DNA of 64,000 nt, taken from NCBI RefSeq assembly GCF_007565055.1, contig NC_044552.1, positions 36,736,069 through 36,800,068 on the forward strand, in the 5' to 3' direction. The position numbers were made by a program, and so were the translations under genes. Below are positions 53,801 through 63,749 of the stretch, piece after piece. Numbering within the stretch: position 1 is the stretch's first letter; each line of letters opens with the position of its first letter. The stretch comes from Rhinopithecus roxellana. Taxonomy: Eukaryota > Chordata > Mammalia > Primates > Cercopithecidae. Below the pieces are notes generated by a model. It worked only from the letters and a program-made list of their open reading frames with translations. It did no database searches and was not told the origin of the DNA.

Positions 53801-56800
53801 AGAGCACCAAGTGTATATGGTTTATGTCTTCCTTTAGCAAATATTTAACACCTGCAGGCAAATGCTGGAGTTGAGTTTAAGGAAGCTTGTTAGTAAACAT
53901 TGATTAATATCACGCAAACTAATTTTTTGTTTGTTAATTATTTTTCCCAGTAATTCCCAAGTTTACTCAACTCCACCTTTACTTTGGTTTCTCATTTTTC
54001 TCTTATATGAAAATAGAGAATATTGCTTTGCTCCGCATTGTAGAACACGGGGAAATAAGCTCTATCAGTTGTCACTCATGAATTACTGTTCTAAAAGTAA
54101 AAATGTATGGAAGCACAAGATGATAATGATGGTCTGTCTTCTCTGTAGCAGAGGAAAGGAAAAGGGCTCAGGTTTAAGCGACTAGAATCATTCCTACATG
54201 ATTCCTGGCGGCAGAAACGTGACAAGGTGCGTCTCAGACGACTAGAAGTGAAACCTCATGCCATGGAATTGCCAGACAAACATTCCTTGGCCTTTGTTGT
54301 ACGCATTGAAAGGTAAGGAACTGGTGTCTTTCTAATTGCATGAGGCTAGGGCAAACCGTTGCTTAAGCTTTAGACCCCTTTCTAGGGAGATAATAAGCCC
54401 CAAGCCACTCAGCCAAGTCATGCTGGGATGTCAGGGTTGAGCACAATTTAGTCTGCAATATTTGGAAGACCTTAGACAGATAGACTTGAAAATAAGTGCT
54501 GTGAGGGTAAAGTGCTCACTAGGGAGAGGGGGTTGAGGACACCCTCTCTAAAGCAGGAACTTCTACCTGAGACCTGAAAGATGTGAAAGGCGTTCACCGG
54601 TGTTGGGAGACTTTCCAGGCATATGTGCTGAAGTCCTGAGGTGGGGAAAGCAAGGCACCATTCTAGGAACTGAAACAAGGCTGAGTGGATGAAGCATATT
54701 CAGTGAAGGGGAGACATTTTTCCTCAGTTAGTGGAACTTGCACAACCCCCTGCCCACCCCATGTGCAACTCTACTTCTTGCTTTTTCCCCTACCCAATCA
54801 CCCAAACCAGAAACCTGTGACTTTTGCATATTTTTATGAGCTCTGTCCTTTGTAGCCTTCTACCACTGCTCATATTTTTCCTAAACTATTGAATTAACCT
54901 TCCTCCTGGATTTCCTTGCCTCTAGTGTCATCCTGTGATCTATCCCATACTCTGCCCTTGGTGATTGTCAGAAAGAAATCTGGTCTTGTCTCTTCTACTT
55001 AAAATCTTCAGTAGCTTTTACTGCCCATAAAAGCATATCCAGCTTCCTTAGCTGGACATGCGTAGACCTGCATACCACCACTCCCTCAACCGCTGAAACA
55101 CACACAAGTTCAGGGACTGTCTCTGTGTTTCCATAGCATTCCAGGCGTTGCTCCACATCATGAAAGCATCGGTTTTCATAACTGCCTCCCACTAAACTGA
55201 GCTCTTTAAGGCATAGTCTCTGTGTCTTACTCCAGATTACCCAGTGTGGTGACCTCACATGTTGTGCTTGCTGGACTGACATAAACTGGAGGGAGTCTGT
55301 CTGACTTCTGTTGCTGTTCATTTCAGGATTGATGGCGTGAGTTTACTGGTGCAGAGAACCATTGCAAGACTTCGCCTAAAGAAAATTTTTAGTGGTGTCT
55401 TTGTAAAAGTCACCCCCCAGAACCTAAAAATGCTGCGTATAGTGGAACCTTATGTGACCTGGGGGTGAGTGAGGTTTCCATGTGAATTCACATTAGATTT
55501 CTATTTGAGTGTGTCAGGCTGCACCGGGTATTGCTCTCCAGGGCTCATGTTGCTATAGAAGGGACATTTTGCTGTGACCACAGCCAGCCTGAAATCTGGG
55601 TAGCTGTAACAACCATGAGACACGGGGTAGGGAGGGGTCTGAAGAGTACCATAGTAGGGCTGGTGCTGTCATAGGCTAAGGCTGGGTCAAGAAGAGATCA
55701 GTTCTTGGAAGTCTTAAAGCAGAGCTAAAGGCAGTGCTTGTGTAAGAGTAGTATTCCTGGCCGGCCATGGTGGCTCATGCCCGTAATCCCAGCACTTTGG
55801 GAGGCCGAGGTGGGTGGATCACAAGGTCAGGAGATTGAGACCATCCTGGCCAACATGGTGAAACCCCTGTCTCTACTAATAAATACAAAAAAAAATTAGC
55901 CAGGCCTGGTGGTGTGTGCCTGTAGTCCCAGCTACTCGGGAGACTGAGGCAGGAGAATCGCTTGAATCCAGGAGGCGGAGGTTGCAATGAGCTGAGAGAG
56001 ACTGCGCCACTGCCATCCAGCACGGCGACAGAGCAAAACTCCCTCTCAAAAAAAAAGGCCAGGTGCAGTGGATCACGAGGTCAGGAGATTGAGACCATCC
56101 TGGCTAACATGGTGAAACCCTGTCTCTACTAAAAATACAAAAAAAATTAGCCGGGCATGGTGGCGGGCGCCTATAGTCCCAGCTACTCAGGAGTCTGAGG
56201 CAGGAGAATGGTGTGAACCCAGGAGGTGGAGCTTAGTGAACCGAGATTGCACTACTGCCCTCCAGCCTGGGCGACTGAGCAAGACTCCGTCTCAAAAAAA
56301 AAAAATAGTAGTATTCCTCAAACATTGAAACCCAACAAAAACTTGGATTTCATTTCCAACTTTTGCACTATCTTGAGTTAGAAGGTCACCTAAGGCCAGA
56401 GTCCTAGCCCCTAAGCTAAGCTAGGACATTGTTTCTGTTTTGTTTTTGTTGGCGATATTTTCCCTGGTGAACATTTACATCCATAAATTTAAATTTCTGA
56501 TTATGTGAGTGGGGTCACTTCGGTTCTTTATTAGGAATATTTCCAAGCATTTCAGCTGGAATGTGATTGCAGAACACTTGCTCGTTGGGAGTAGTGGGTT
56601 TGTGGGAGAATCTCTCCAACCTCTCCTCAGCCAGGCTGCAGGACTGGTATGTAGCGTACCAGGTGCTGGTGAAAACCGTGCTTTATTTTCCCACATAGAT
56701 TTCCAAATCTGAAGTCTGTCCGAGAACTCATTTTGAAACGTGGACAAGCCAAGGTCAAGAATAAGACCATCCCTCTGACAGACAACACAGTGATTGAGGA

Positions 56801-57184
56801 GCACCTGGGTGAGTGCTACAGCTTAGGGTCATCTGGGGCAGAAAGCCAGGGTCTTTGAAGCTTTGATGTGAGATTCAGGTTGTATTCTTGGGGTCCCAAG
56901 AGTCTGCCAGAGTGCCCAGCTTAGTATATGCTGGATACATGTTGATAAAGGAATCTGTGCTTTTGTGTTTCTTAGGGAAGTTTGGCGTCATTTGCTTGGA
57001 AGACCTCATTCATGAAATTGCCTTCCCAGGGAAGCATTTCCAGGAGATCTCATGGTTCTTGCGCCCTTTCCACCTCTCAGTGGCCCGACATGCTACCAAA
57101 AATAGAGTGGGCTTCCTCAAGGAGATGGGCACACCTGGCTATCGGGGTGAACGCATCAATCAGCTTATCCGCCAGCTGAACTAG
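50845..57184 (+). CDS. RPL7L1: RPL7L1, ribosomal protein uL30-like (60S biogenesis)
   Basis: Six coding exons (50845-50858, 51783-51888, 54149-54312, 55327-55464, 56699-56808, 56976-57184) with AG/GT borders join to 741 nt, encoding 246 residues plus TAG, which equals the usual length. The product starts [20 protein letters not shown] and ends [15 protein letters not shown]. Residues 1-85 are the very basic L30 N-terminal extension. The L30 ferredoxin-like domain follows from about residue 88 ([19 protein letters not shown]) to about 142, then the eukaryotic C-terminal part. The family counterpart in yeast is Rlp7, a nucleolar factor of pre-60S assembly, so a role in large-subunit maturation rather than in mature ribosomes is expected. 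No disruption is seen. The first coding exon is only 14 nt. Confidence 0.97.
51424..51734 (-). mobile_element. Alu in RPL7L1 intron 1
   Basis: A minus Alu with a GTT-rich tail ends 48 bp upstream of coding exon 2. Confidence 0.9.
51783..51888 (+). CDS. RPL7L1: RPL7L1 coding exon 2
   Basis: The acceptor is TCTCTATCAG and the donor AAGGAG|GTAATG. The 106 nt finish Glu5 and encode [16 protein letters not shown] through LLAKKE (to residue 40), ending on a codon boundary. Confidence 0.95.
52176..52813 (-). mobile_element. Alu nested in Alu
   Basis: An outer minus Alu (52176-52362 and 52678-52813) is split by a full minus Alu (52370-52677). CCAGCTAATTTTT-type sequence is duplicated around the inner copy. 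Confidence 0.87.
52930..53300 (+). mobile_element. Alu with internal tandem repeat
   Basis: The plus Alu contains three copies of a unit with TTAGACATTGTACAAA between about 53063 and 53127, absent from the consensus. It ends in about 28 A residues. Confidence 0.88.
53309..53614 (+). mobile_element. Alu
   Basis: Full plus AluS with a poly-A tail. Confidence 0.88.
53618..53745 (-). mobile_element. Alu monomer fragment (old)
   Basis: GGTATTCTGTTACCCAGAC to CTATAGGTGAGCCACTGTG. Confidence 0.8.
54149..54312 (+). CDS. RPL7L1: RPL7L1 coding exon 3
   Basis: The acceptor is CTCTGTAG and the donor GAAAG|GTAAGG. The 164 nt encode residues 41-94, [20 protein letters not shown] through AFVVRIE, plus two bases of Arg95. 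Confidence 0.95.
54480..54700 (+). mobile_element. L2-like fossil in RPL7L1 intron 3
   Basis: ACCTGAGACCTGAAAGATGT and GTGCTGAAGTCCTGAGGTGG resemble the L2-like repeat also seen at 12641-13000. Confidence 0.4.
55327..55464 (+). CDS. RPL7L1: RPL7L1 coding exon 4
   Basis: The acceptor is CATTTCAG and the donor TGGGG|GTGAGT. The 138 nt encode [20 protein letters not shown] through EPYVTW, the core of the L30 domain, plus two bases of Gly141. Confidence 0.95.
55759..56310 (+). mobile_element. Two plus Alus in RPL7L1 intron 4
   Basis: An Alu (55759-56055) is followed by an AluY-like copy (56056-56307) lacking about 50 bp after GGCCAGGTGCAGTGG. Confidence 0.88.
56699..56808 (+). CDS. RPL7L1: RPL7L1 coding exon 5
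   Basis: The acceptor is TCCCACATAG and the donor CACCTGG|GTGAGT. The 110 nt encode [20 protein letters not shown] through VIEEHL, plus one base of Gly. Confidence 0.95.
56976..57184 (+). CDS. RPL7L1: RPL7L1 coding exon 6 with stop
   Basis: The acceptor is TGTTTCTTAG. It encodes [20 protein letters not shown] through INQLIRQLN and the TAG at 57182-57184. Confidence 0.95.
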
Positions 57185-57429
57185 ACCCAGGTGAGGTAGG
57201 GCTGAAAATTGCCCTTGGGTTGACTTTTGATGGGCCATACCTTGCCACTTTACAAGTTCTTTTTGCGTTTAGTAGTATTTAAGAGTAACCTTGAGATTGG
57301 GAGGAAAAAGGAGGCTGGTACAAATAGATGGAGACCTGCTGGGATCAGTCAATGCCTGATTAGGACATGGGGCTATGCATAGCCTAAGTTACAGGCTTAG
57401 AAGATGTCTAATAACTAAAAACTATTGCT

Positions 57430-57725
57430 GGCCGGGCGCGGTGGCTCATGCTTGTAATCCCAGCACTTCGGAAGGCCAAGGCAGGCAGACCATGAGGTCA
57501 GGAGATTGAGACCATCCTGGCCAACATGGTGAAACCCTGTCTCTACTAAAAATACAAAAATTAGGTGGGTGTGGTGGCGCATGCCTGTAGTCCCAGCTAC
57601 CCGGGAGGCTGAGGCAGGAGAATCGCTTGAACCTAGGAGGCAGAGATTGCAGTGAGCCAGGATCACGCCACTGCACTCCAGCCTGGGCGACAGAGCGAGA
57701 CTCTGTCTCAAAAAAACAAAACAAA
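57430..57725 (+). mobile_element. Alu in RPL7L1 3'UTR
   Basis: Full plus Alu downstream of the stop codon. Confidence 0.9.
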
Positions 57726-58021
57726 ACTGTACTGCTGTGGTCATTTAGATGGAAACGGGGAAAGACCAATATTAATAACTGATTTCAAAAAGGACTTGAA
57801 GATGTGAATCATCTATTTTGCTGAAGAAATCTTAACTCTGAAATTACTTTTTATTGCTAATGTTATTGCTCTTAGGTGTCAAACTGCGGTAAATTTTTAT
57901 CAATGAAGTGGAAGCATGTGTTTGATTGTTTTGGGAATTTTTATCAAGTATCTTCAGAGAAGATTATTTCCTGCTTTATCTTCAAAAACTGGAAAGGAAG
58001 GATCAAAGAAAAGACAGTAGC

Positions 58022-58312
58022 TGGCCGGGCGTGATGGCTCACGCCTGTAATCCCAACACTTTGGGAGGCTGAGGCAGGCGGATCACCTGAGGTTGAGGGT
58101 TCAAGACCAGCCTGACCAACATGGAGAAATGCTGTCTCTAGTAAAAATACAAAAATTAGCCGGGCATAGTGGCATGTGCCTGTAGTCTCAGCTATTCGGG
58201 AGGCTGAGGCAGGAGACTTGCCAGGCGGAGGTTGCAGTGAGCCGAGATCACGCCCTTGCACTCTAGCCTGGGCAACAAGCGAAACTCCGTCTCAAAGAAA
58301 AGAAAAGACAAT
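58022..58312 (+). mobile_element. Alu in RPL7L1 3'UTR
   Basis: Plus Alu with a short deletion (GAGACTTGCCAGGCGG). AAAAGACA-type sequence flanks it. Confidence 0.88.
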
Positions 58313-58610
58313 AGCTTATGTTCATGGCAAGCATCTCTCATCACACTCCAGTTCCAAAGAAAAATTCCAGTGTTTTCTACATTGAGTACTGCATCGTCTG
58401 AAATCAGCACATTCTGTGGAGGAAGGAGTCCTGCTTTGTTGCATCTATCTTAGGGTTTAATGTTGGTAAATGAGTCACTCTAGCATTTGTACAAGGCTCC
58501 CTAAGACTTCTGCAGCAGTTGACCAAGCCCAAGGACATAATTGAATCTGGAGAGTCCTAGGGCCTTGTTTTGAAAAACACTTGAAATACACATAGGAAGA
58601 AAGGCATACA

Positions 58611-58616
58611 AATAAA
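58611..58616 (+). terminator. RPL7L1: Candidate proximal polyadenylation signal of RPL7L1
   Basis: This is a canonical AATAAA about 1.4 kb after the stop codon, with TGTCTGGTGTGAGT (GT-rich) 12 nt downstream. Confidence 0.55.
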
Positions 58617-58883
58617 TGTTCACTTGTCTGGTGTGAGTCTATGTTCCAACTTTTCAGTGATGGCTTTGAGAGCTCTCAGACTTGACTGGCTCTGCGTGTA
58701 TCTGGTGGCTTTTGTATCCTAACCTGAAACTGGCTTAGTACTTTTTCCTAAAAGCTCAGGATTTGAGAATGAGGACCTCTTCGCCAGGAAAACATGTATA
58801 CACTCAAAATTTTGCTTGCAGTTCTAGGGTGTTTAGACCCTTCTCAGATACCTGTGCACCTTATTGGTTTTGTTTTTCTGTTT

Positions 58884-59157
58884 TGAGACAGTCTCACTCT
58901 GTTGCCCAGGCTGGAGTGCAGTGGCGTGATCTTGGCTCGTTGCAGCCTCCACCTCCTGGGTTCAAGTGATTCTGCCTTAGCCCCTCAATCAGCTGGGATT
59001 ACATGCCTGTACCACCATGCCTGGCTAATTTTTGTATTTTTAGTAGAGAGGGAGACAGTTGCACCAGTTGACCAGGCTAGTCTCCTGACCTCAAGTGATC
59101 CACAAGCCTGGGCCTCCCAAAGTGCTGGGATTACAGGCGTGAGCAACCGCGCCCAGC
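58884..59157 (-). mobile_element. Alu, inverted
   Basis: A minus Alu lying inverted relative to its neighbours at 58022 and 59867. Confidence 0.87.
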
Positions 59158-59866
59158 CCTTGTGTACTTTATGCGAGGAAGTCCTGCTCTTAATCGGGAT
59201 CGGTCATGCGGGCCCTGATCTTGCTACTCTGGTTCCATGTCCTATGGAAGAACAAAGTTTACCAAGATAGATTTTTCCCTTCATGGTGGCATAGTGTTGC
59301 CCCTGCACCATCTCTAACTCAGAAATCCCCACCATTTCTTCCCCTGGGCTTCAGGATAGCATTACCTGGTTTCTCTGATGATCAGCACGCTTTCTTCAAA
59401 CCCAAATCAGGAAGGAATGAACAATTTTGTTTGGCATGGATGAAATTAGCACTGTTTGGCTCGGTAGGCCCCAGACAGGCAGGCAGCTTAATTTTTTCCT
59501 TGTGTATTCTAGTCTTCAGAAGTATTGCCTTTTGTACTGCTGGTGGTGACGTAGTAGATAGTAGACCAGTAACTGGGCATCTGGGGATTTTAATCCTGCA
59601 AACAGTGGATCTGATACTGATTGTGTTTTTCATTAGTGTCCACCCCAAATGGGTCTTCCTGCTACTCCCCTCACTTAGTTGCCCCTCACTTGCCATCTGA
59701 GCAGTTGGCAAGGATGTGCCAGGCCTAGGTTAAACTTGGAAACATCCTTGACCATTCTGTTCCCTGGTCCTTTCAGATCAATTTGGCTGCAATTTTGGCT
59801 CCTGGGACCCTCAAGCATAGCTGGGAAATCAAGTTAGAGGTGTAACTGCCTTAAAACATGCCAGTT
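59158..59866. other. Unique sequence within possible RPL7L1 3'UTR
   Basis: Repeat-free. It carries a 164-codon open frame (59206-59700, plus strand) with no recognisable domain, discussed under findings. Confidence 0.5.
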
Positions 59867-60162
59867 TAGGCTGGGCGTGTTGGCTCACGCTTATAATCCC
59901 AGCATTTTGGGAGGATGAGGCAGGCGGATCACCCGAGATCAGGAATTTGAGACCAGCCTGACCAATATGGAGAAACTCTGTCTCTACTAAAAATACAAAA
60001 TTAGCCGGGTGTGGTGGCACGTGCTTGTAATCCCAGCTACTTGGGAGGCTGAGGCAGGAAAATTGTTTGCACCCAGGGAGGCGGAGGTTGCGGTGAGCCG
60101 AGATCAGGCCATTGCACTCTAGCCTAGGCAACAAAAGCAAAACTCTGTCTCAGAAAAAAAAA
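59867..60162 (+). mobile_element. Alu
   Basis: Full plus AluS. Confidence 0.88.
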
Positions 60163-60900
60163 GTACCAGCGTATGAGGTAACTAGGTTGGTTCTCTCCAG
60201 AGGTAACCTGCCAAGAAGAGATGCTATAGATGTTACTCTTATACTGTAAAACATTGTGAAATCAGATTACTTTAAAATGATGTATTACAAAGTTATGGAG
60301 AAAAGCAGTTGTGACTATGGAAGCCCCAGGCTTATATCCCAGCTCTGTCTTACACTAAATATGGGTACAGTGATTCCACTCTGTCCATAAAATGGGAGCT
60401 AATACCCTCCAACCTGTGTGCCTGACATGATGACTAAAAGGATTAAGCAAAACAATAGTTTGTAATTTACTCTGTCAGAGCAAACTGCTGGTAAATAAAA
60501 GGGAGTAAGTTGACTAAAAATGAATTAAAAAAAAATTCTGATAAGTTTGTAATTTATAATTGTATACAAATAAAAGATGTTACAAAAATTGTGCACTTCT
60601 ATATATGTACCATGACATAACTAATTCGTTGAACAAGTTGGGAGACAATCCTTATTTCTGAGAAAAGGTAGACCTGTTACATCATCTGTGGGTTAGGGTA
60701 TGCTCATGTCAGCACATACTAGGTATGTTCTAGCTTTTGTAGAGAAAGTAAAATCTAGTGTTGACTAAGTAGGTGCACTGAGCCAGGTGGCCTGTTTAAC
60801 ATAAAAGGACTGATTTCAGGGTGGCTGTGGGAGCCTTTCCAATGCTCTAAGTCTCTAGTCCCTTGCCTGATCCAGCTGATTCCAAGAGCCAAGATTTTAG
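60163..60900. other. Unique sequence between the RPL7L1 and C6orf226 3' ends
   Basis: AT-rich, with the distal AATAAA at 60569. No gene recognised. Confidence 0.5.
60569..60574 (+). terminator. RPL7L1: Candidate distal polyadenylation signal of RPL7L1
   Basis: This AATAAA is followed by GATGTTACAAAAATTGTGC. It lies about 400 bp from the opposing C6orf226 signal. Confidence 0.4.
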
Positions 60901-60959
60901 TCTTTCTTGGTTGGCTTTTTTAAATGCTTTGGGCTTTCCTTTAACGTATCTTCAAAATC

Positions 60960-61221
60960 ATTCTGGGGCCAAGTTACGTCATAAAACCTTTTATTACATA
61001 TTTTATTACATATAAGGACTGAAACAGGATTTTTCTTAACTGTATCATGGTCCAGAAATGCAAATGCAAAACCCCCATAGGGGCTGCAGGAGCAAGTCCA
61101 GTTGAGACAGGTCAGGACCAAAGCATTAAAGATGAGTAACTGAATGGCATGCGGGGTCCTGTAGCCACGCCTTCCAGATCGCCGCCGCAAAGGACCTGGA
61201 ACCTCAGGAGCCCGCTGTATG
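60960..61221 (-). other. C6orf226: C6orf226 3'UTR
   Basis: Downstream of the stop on the minus strand, AATAAA occurs at 61007-61002 and again at 60995-60990, so a cleavage site near 60965-60980 is expected. A 97-codon open frame here (61190-60897) has no recognisable product. Confidence 0.5.
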
Positions 61222-61506
61222 TCATGAAGGTGCAGTCGCTGCCTCAGCCAAGCCAGGCTCCGCCGGGGCCGTTCCTATCCTGAGGGTCGGAGGAGGAAGG
61301 GACTCAGCCAGTGCCGCGGCCTCCCAGGGCTTGGGCCTCCGCGGGAGCCGGGACGCTGTGGGTTCGCCGTGTATCGCCGTGATGTGGCGTCTCTCCAGAC
61401 CCGGGAGCTCCCCGCCCTGCTGGACCAGCTGCAGGAGCTGCGCCAGGGTAACCGAAGCCGGGGCCGAGGCCGAGGCCGAGGAGCGGGGACTGCGAGGACG
61501 CTCCAT
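61222..61506 (-). CDS. C6orf226: C6orf226 (PEX39), PTS2 peroxisomal import factor
   Basis: The frame reads MERPRSPRSSASASAPASVT to EPGLAEAATAPS, 94 residues with TGA. I recognise it as C6orf226, recently reported as PEX39, a partner of PEX7 in importing PTS2-bearing proteins into peroxisomes. The diagnostic KPWE motif is present at residues 59-62 (RRPKPWEAAA). Residues 10-19 are a Ser/Ala low-complexity stretch and 22-36 a Leu/Gln-rich segment ending PGL. The start has a good Kozak context (G at -3, G at +4). The frame is open upstream to an ATG at 61695, which would add 63 residues that do not belong to the known protein and are probably 5'UTR. The human protein is about 101 residues in my memory; here a TGA comes about six codons early. 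Confidence 0.88.
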   Translation of the reverse strand: MERPRSPRSSASASAPASVTLAQLLQLVQQGGELPGLERRHITAIHGEPTASRLPRRPKPWEAAALAESLPPPTLRIGTAPAEPGLAEAATAPS

Positions 61507-61950
61507 GTCAGGTCGCGAAGCCTGACCCGCCTGCAGTTCTGGGAAGCGAGGACTTCCGGGCGGAATGGATGCAACCACCACGGGGGGACGGGGAAAGGAA
61601 AGGGAGGCTGTAGACCGTACCAAGCCGGCCCAGAACTGGGGGAGCACTTGAGAACTCTGATCAGCGCCCTGCAGAAACGCTTTAGAAGCGTCCACGATTT
61701 AGCCAAACCAGAGTGCCCAATGTACCCGCCAAAGAAGGGACGGACGCGCCAAAACTTGAAGGCTAGCATAGGACAGAATATGCCTGCGGACGCGCCGCTG
61801 CGGGCAAAAAGACCCATACATGCATAGGCACAGCGCACATACCCATTTTCATGCACAACCACGGGAGCACATGCAAGGATTCCGATACAACGCATGGCGG
61901 AGGACAATCCCCATCCTAGGCTCCGCAGCACGGGACAAAGCCTAACTGCA
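61507..61950 (-). promoter_or_regulatory. C6orf226: C6orf226 promoter and 5'UTR region
   Basis: This CpG-rich, Alu-free block sits directly upstream of the minus-strand ATG. An ETS-type CCGGAAGT lies on the minus strand at 61559-61552, about 46 nt upstream of the ATG. The transcription start is not determined. Confidence 0.55.
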
Positions 61951-61999
61951 GAGTTGTTCCCAGGGGCTTCAGGAGTGACACCGCCACCACTCTTTTAGT

Positions 62000-62332
62000 T
62001 ATTATTTTGTTTTGTTTTGTATTGTGTTGTGTTGTTTTACACGGAGTCTCACGGTCTGTCGCCCAGGCCGGAGTGCAGCGGCGAGATCTCAGCGCACTGC
62101 AACCTCCTCCTCCTGGGTTCAAGCAATCCTCAGGGTCCCTAGTGCCTCAGCCTCCCTAGTAGTTGGGGGTACAGGTATATGCCACCAAGCCCAGCTAATT
62201 TTTGTATTTTTAGTAGAGACAGCGTTTCGCCATGTTGGCTAGGCTGGTCTCGAACTCCTGACCTCAAGTGATCCACCCGCCTCGGCCTTCCAAAGTGCTG
62301 GGATTACAGATGTGAGCCACTGCACCCAGCCA
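62000..62332 (-). mobile_element. Alu
   Basis: A minus Alu with a TTTTG-type tail at 62005-62037 and a small internal duplication (CAGGGTCCCTAGTGCCTCAG). Confidence 0.87.
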
Positions 62333-62495
62333 GAGCCTCACCACTCTTCACACATCCTGCCATCCTTCAATTCTTGGTGGTCCCAGAGAGGACAGAAGGT
62401 GAAGGCAGGTCAGATGTGCTACAGCTGCTCTGACTGCTCAGAAAGTCAGGGTTTTAAATCTGCTGGGAAAGTTAGGTTTTTAAATTATCAAAAGT

Positions 62496-62600
62496 GGCCG
62501 GGCACGGTCGCTTTTGGAGGAGGCGGAGGTTACAGTGAGCTGAGTTTGCGCCACTGCACTCTACCCTCGGCGACAAGACTCCGTCTCAAAAAAATAAAAA
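62496..62600 (+). mobile_element. Alu, mostly deleted
   Basis: GGCCGGGCACGGTCGC joins directly to TTTTGGAGGAGGCGGAGG, so about 190 bp are missing. Confidence 0.82.
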
Positions 62601-62660
62601 GTATCAAAAGCTAGACTGATCTGGTGAACATCACCTTAATCAAAGAATCAAAGCTTAATG

Positions 62661-62970
62661 GCCAGGCGTGGTGGCTCACACCTGTAATCCCAGCACTTTG
62701 GGAGGCAGGCGGATCACGAGGTCAGGAGATCAAGACCATCCTGACCAACACCGTGAAACCCCGTCTCTACTGAAAATACGAAAAATTAGCCGGACGTGGT
62801 GGCAGGCGCCTTTAGTACCAGCTACTCGGGAGGCTGAGGCAGGAGAATGGTGTGAACCCGGGAGGCGGAGCTTGCAGTGAGCCAAGATCATGCCACTGCA
62901 CCCCAGCCCGGGCGACAGAGTGAGACTCTGTCTCAAAAAAAAAAAATTAAAATTAAAAAAAAAAAAAAAG
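62661..62970 (+). mobile_element. AluY
   Basis: Plus AluY with a short gap in its head and an A-rich tail. Confidence 0.9.
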
Positions 62971-63029
62971 AAGATAAAGAAAAAGCTAAGAACTACCCCA
63001 GATTAAAGGAGACATAAAAAATAAATACA

Positions 63030-63153
63030 GGCCAGATACAGTGGCTCATGTCTTTAATCCCAGCACTTTGGGAGGCTGAGGTGGGCAGATTGCTTGAGTT
63101 CAGGAATTCAAGACCAGCCTGGGCAATATAGCAAAACCCCATCTCTACTAAAA

Positions 63154-63203
<50 letters not shown>

Positions 63204-63360
63204 CCGAGCATGGTGGTGGGCACCTGTAGTCCCAGCTATTCCGGAGGCAGTAGTTGAAGAATTGCTTGAACCTGGGGAGGTGGAGGTTGCAGTGAGCTGT
63301 GATTGCCAGCACTTCAGACTGGGAGACAGAGTGAAACTGTGTCTCCAAAAATAAAATATA
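63030..63360 (+). mobile_element. Alu with (CA)n in its middle linker
   Basis: The A-rich linker has turned into a (CA)n of about 21 units at 63158-63200. The right arm resumes at TAGCCGAGCATGGTGG. Confidence 0.9.
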
Positions 63361-63673
63361 AATAAATACAATGAGTGATCCTGGATTAGATGCAAGATTG
63401 TGTAGGGGAGATCAGCTCTAAAGGACATTTCACCCATGGGGAAATTTGAATATGATCCATATATTAGATGATAGCAATATATCAATGTTAAATTTATCAA
63501 GTGTGATAATTGTGGTTATGTGCGGGAATTACCTTGTTCATAGGAGATACATTCTGAAGTATTTAGAGGTGAAGTGTCATGATGACAGAGAGAAAGCAAA
63601 TGTGGCAAAATTGCTAAGAATTAGTGAATCCACATGAGGGTTTGAAACTTGTTAAAATAAAAAGTTGGGGTAG

Positions 63674-63749
63674 GCCAGGTGCAGTGGCTCATGCCTATAA
63701 TCCCAGAACTTTGGGAGAGGCCAAGGCAGGAGGATCACTTGAACCCAGT
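63674..63749 (+). mobile_element. Alu, cut after GAACCCAG
   Basis: Only the first 76 bp are present before the CpG-rich block. Alus lose their 5' ends at insertion, not their 3' ends, so this cut needs a later event. Confidence 0.85.

Larger units (their letters stand above)
57185..60595 (+). other. RPL7L1: RPL7L1 3'UTR, alternative ends
   Basis: AATAAA is present at 58611-58616 (proximal candidate, followed by a GT-rich stretch) and at 60569-60574 (distal candidate). The longer form would include four Alus (57430, 58022, 58884, 59867). A CAG|GTGAGG just after the stop codon could in principle act as a donor, but nothing requires it. Confidence 0.45.

Noticed and set aside
60897..61190. 97-codon minus-strand frame downstream of C6orf226
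   Set aside because: It falls in the expected 3'UTR, runs past the poly(A) signals and has no family resemblance.
61369..61827. 152-codon plus-strand frame opposite C6orf226
   Set aside because: It is antisense to the recognised C6orf226 frame in CpG-rich, stop-poor DNA, with no domain of its own.
61275..61931. 218-codon minus-strand frame overlapping C6orf226
   Set aside because: It is longer, but it reads the wrong frame. The recognised protein with its KPWE motif is in the other frame, and GC-rich sequence makes long chance frames.
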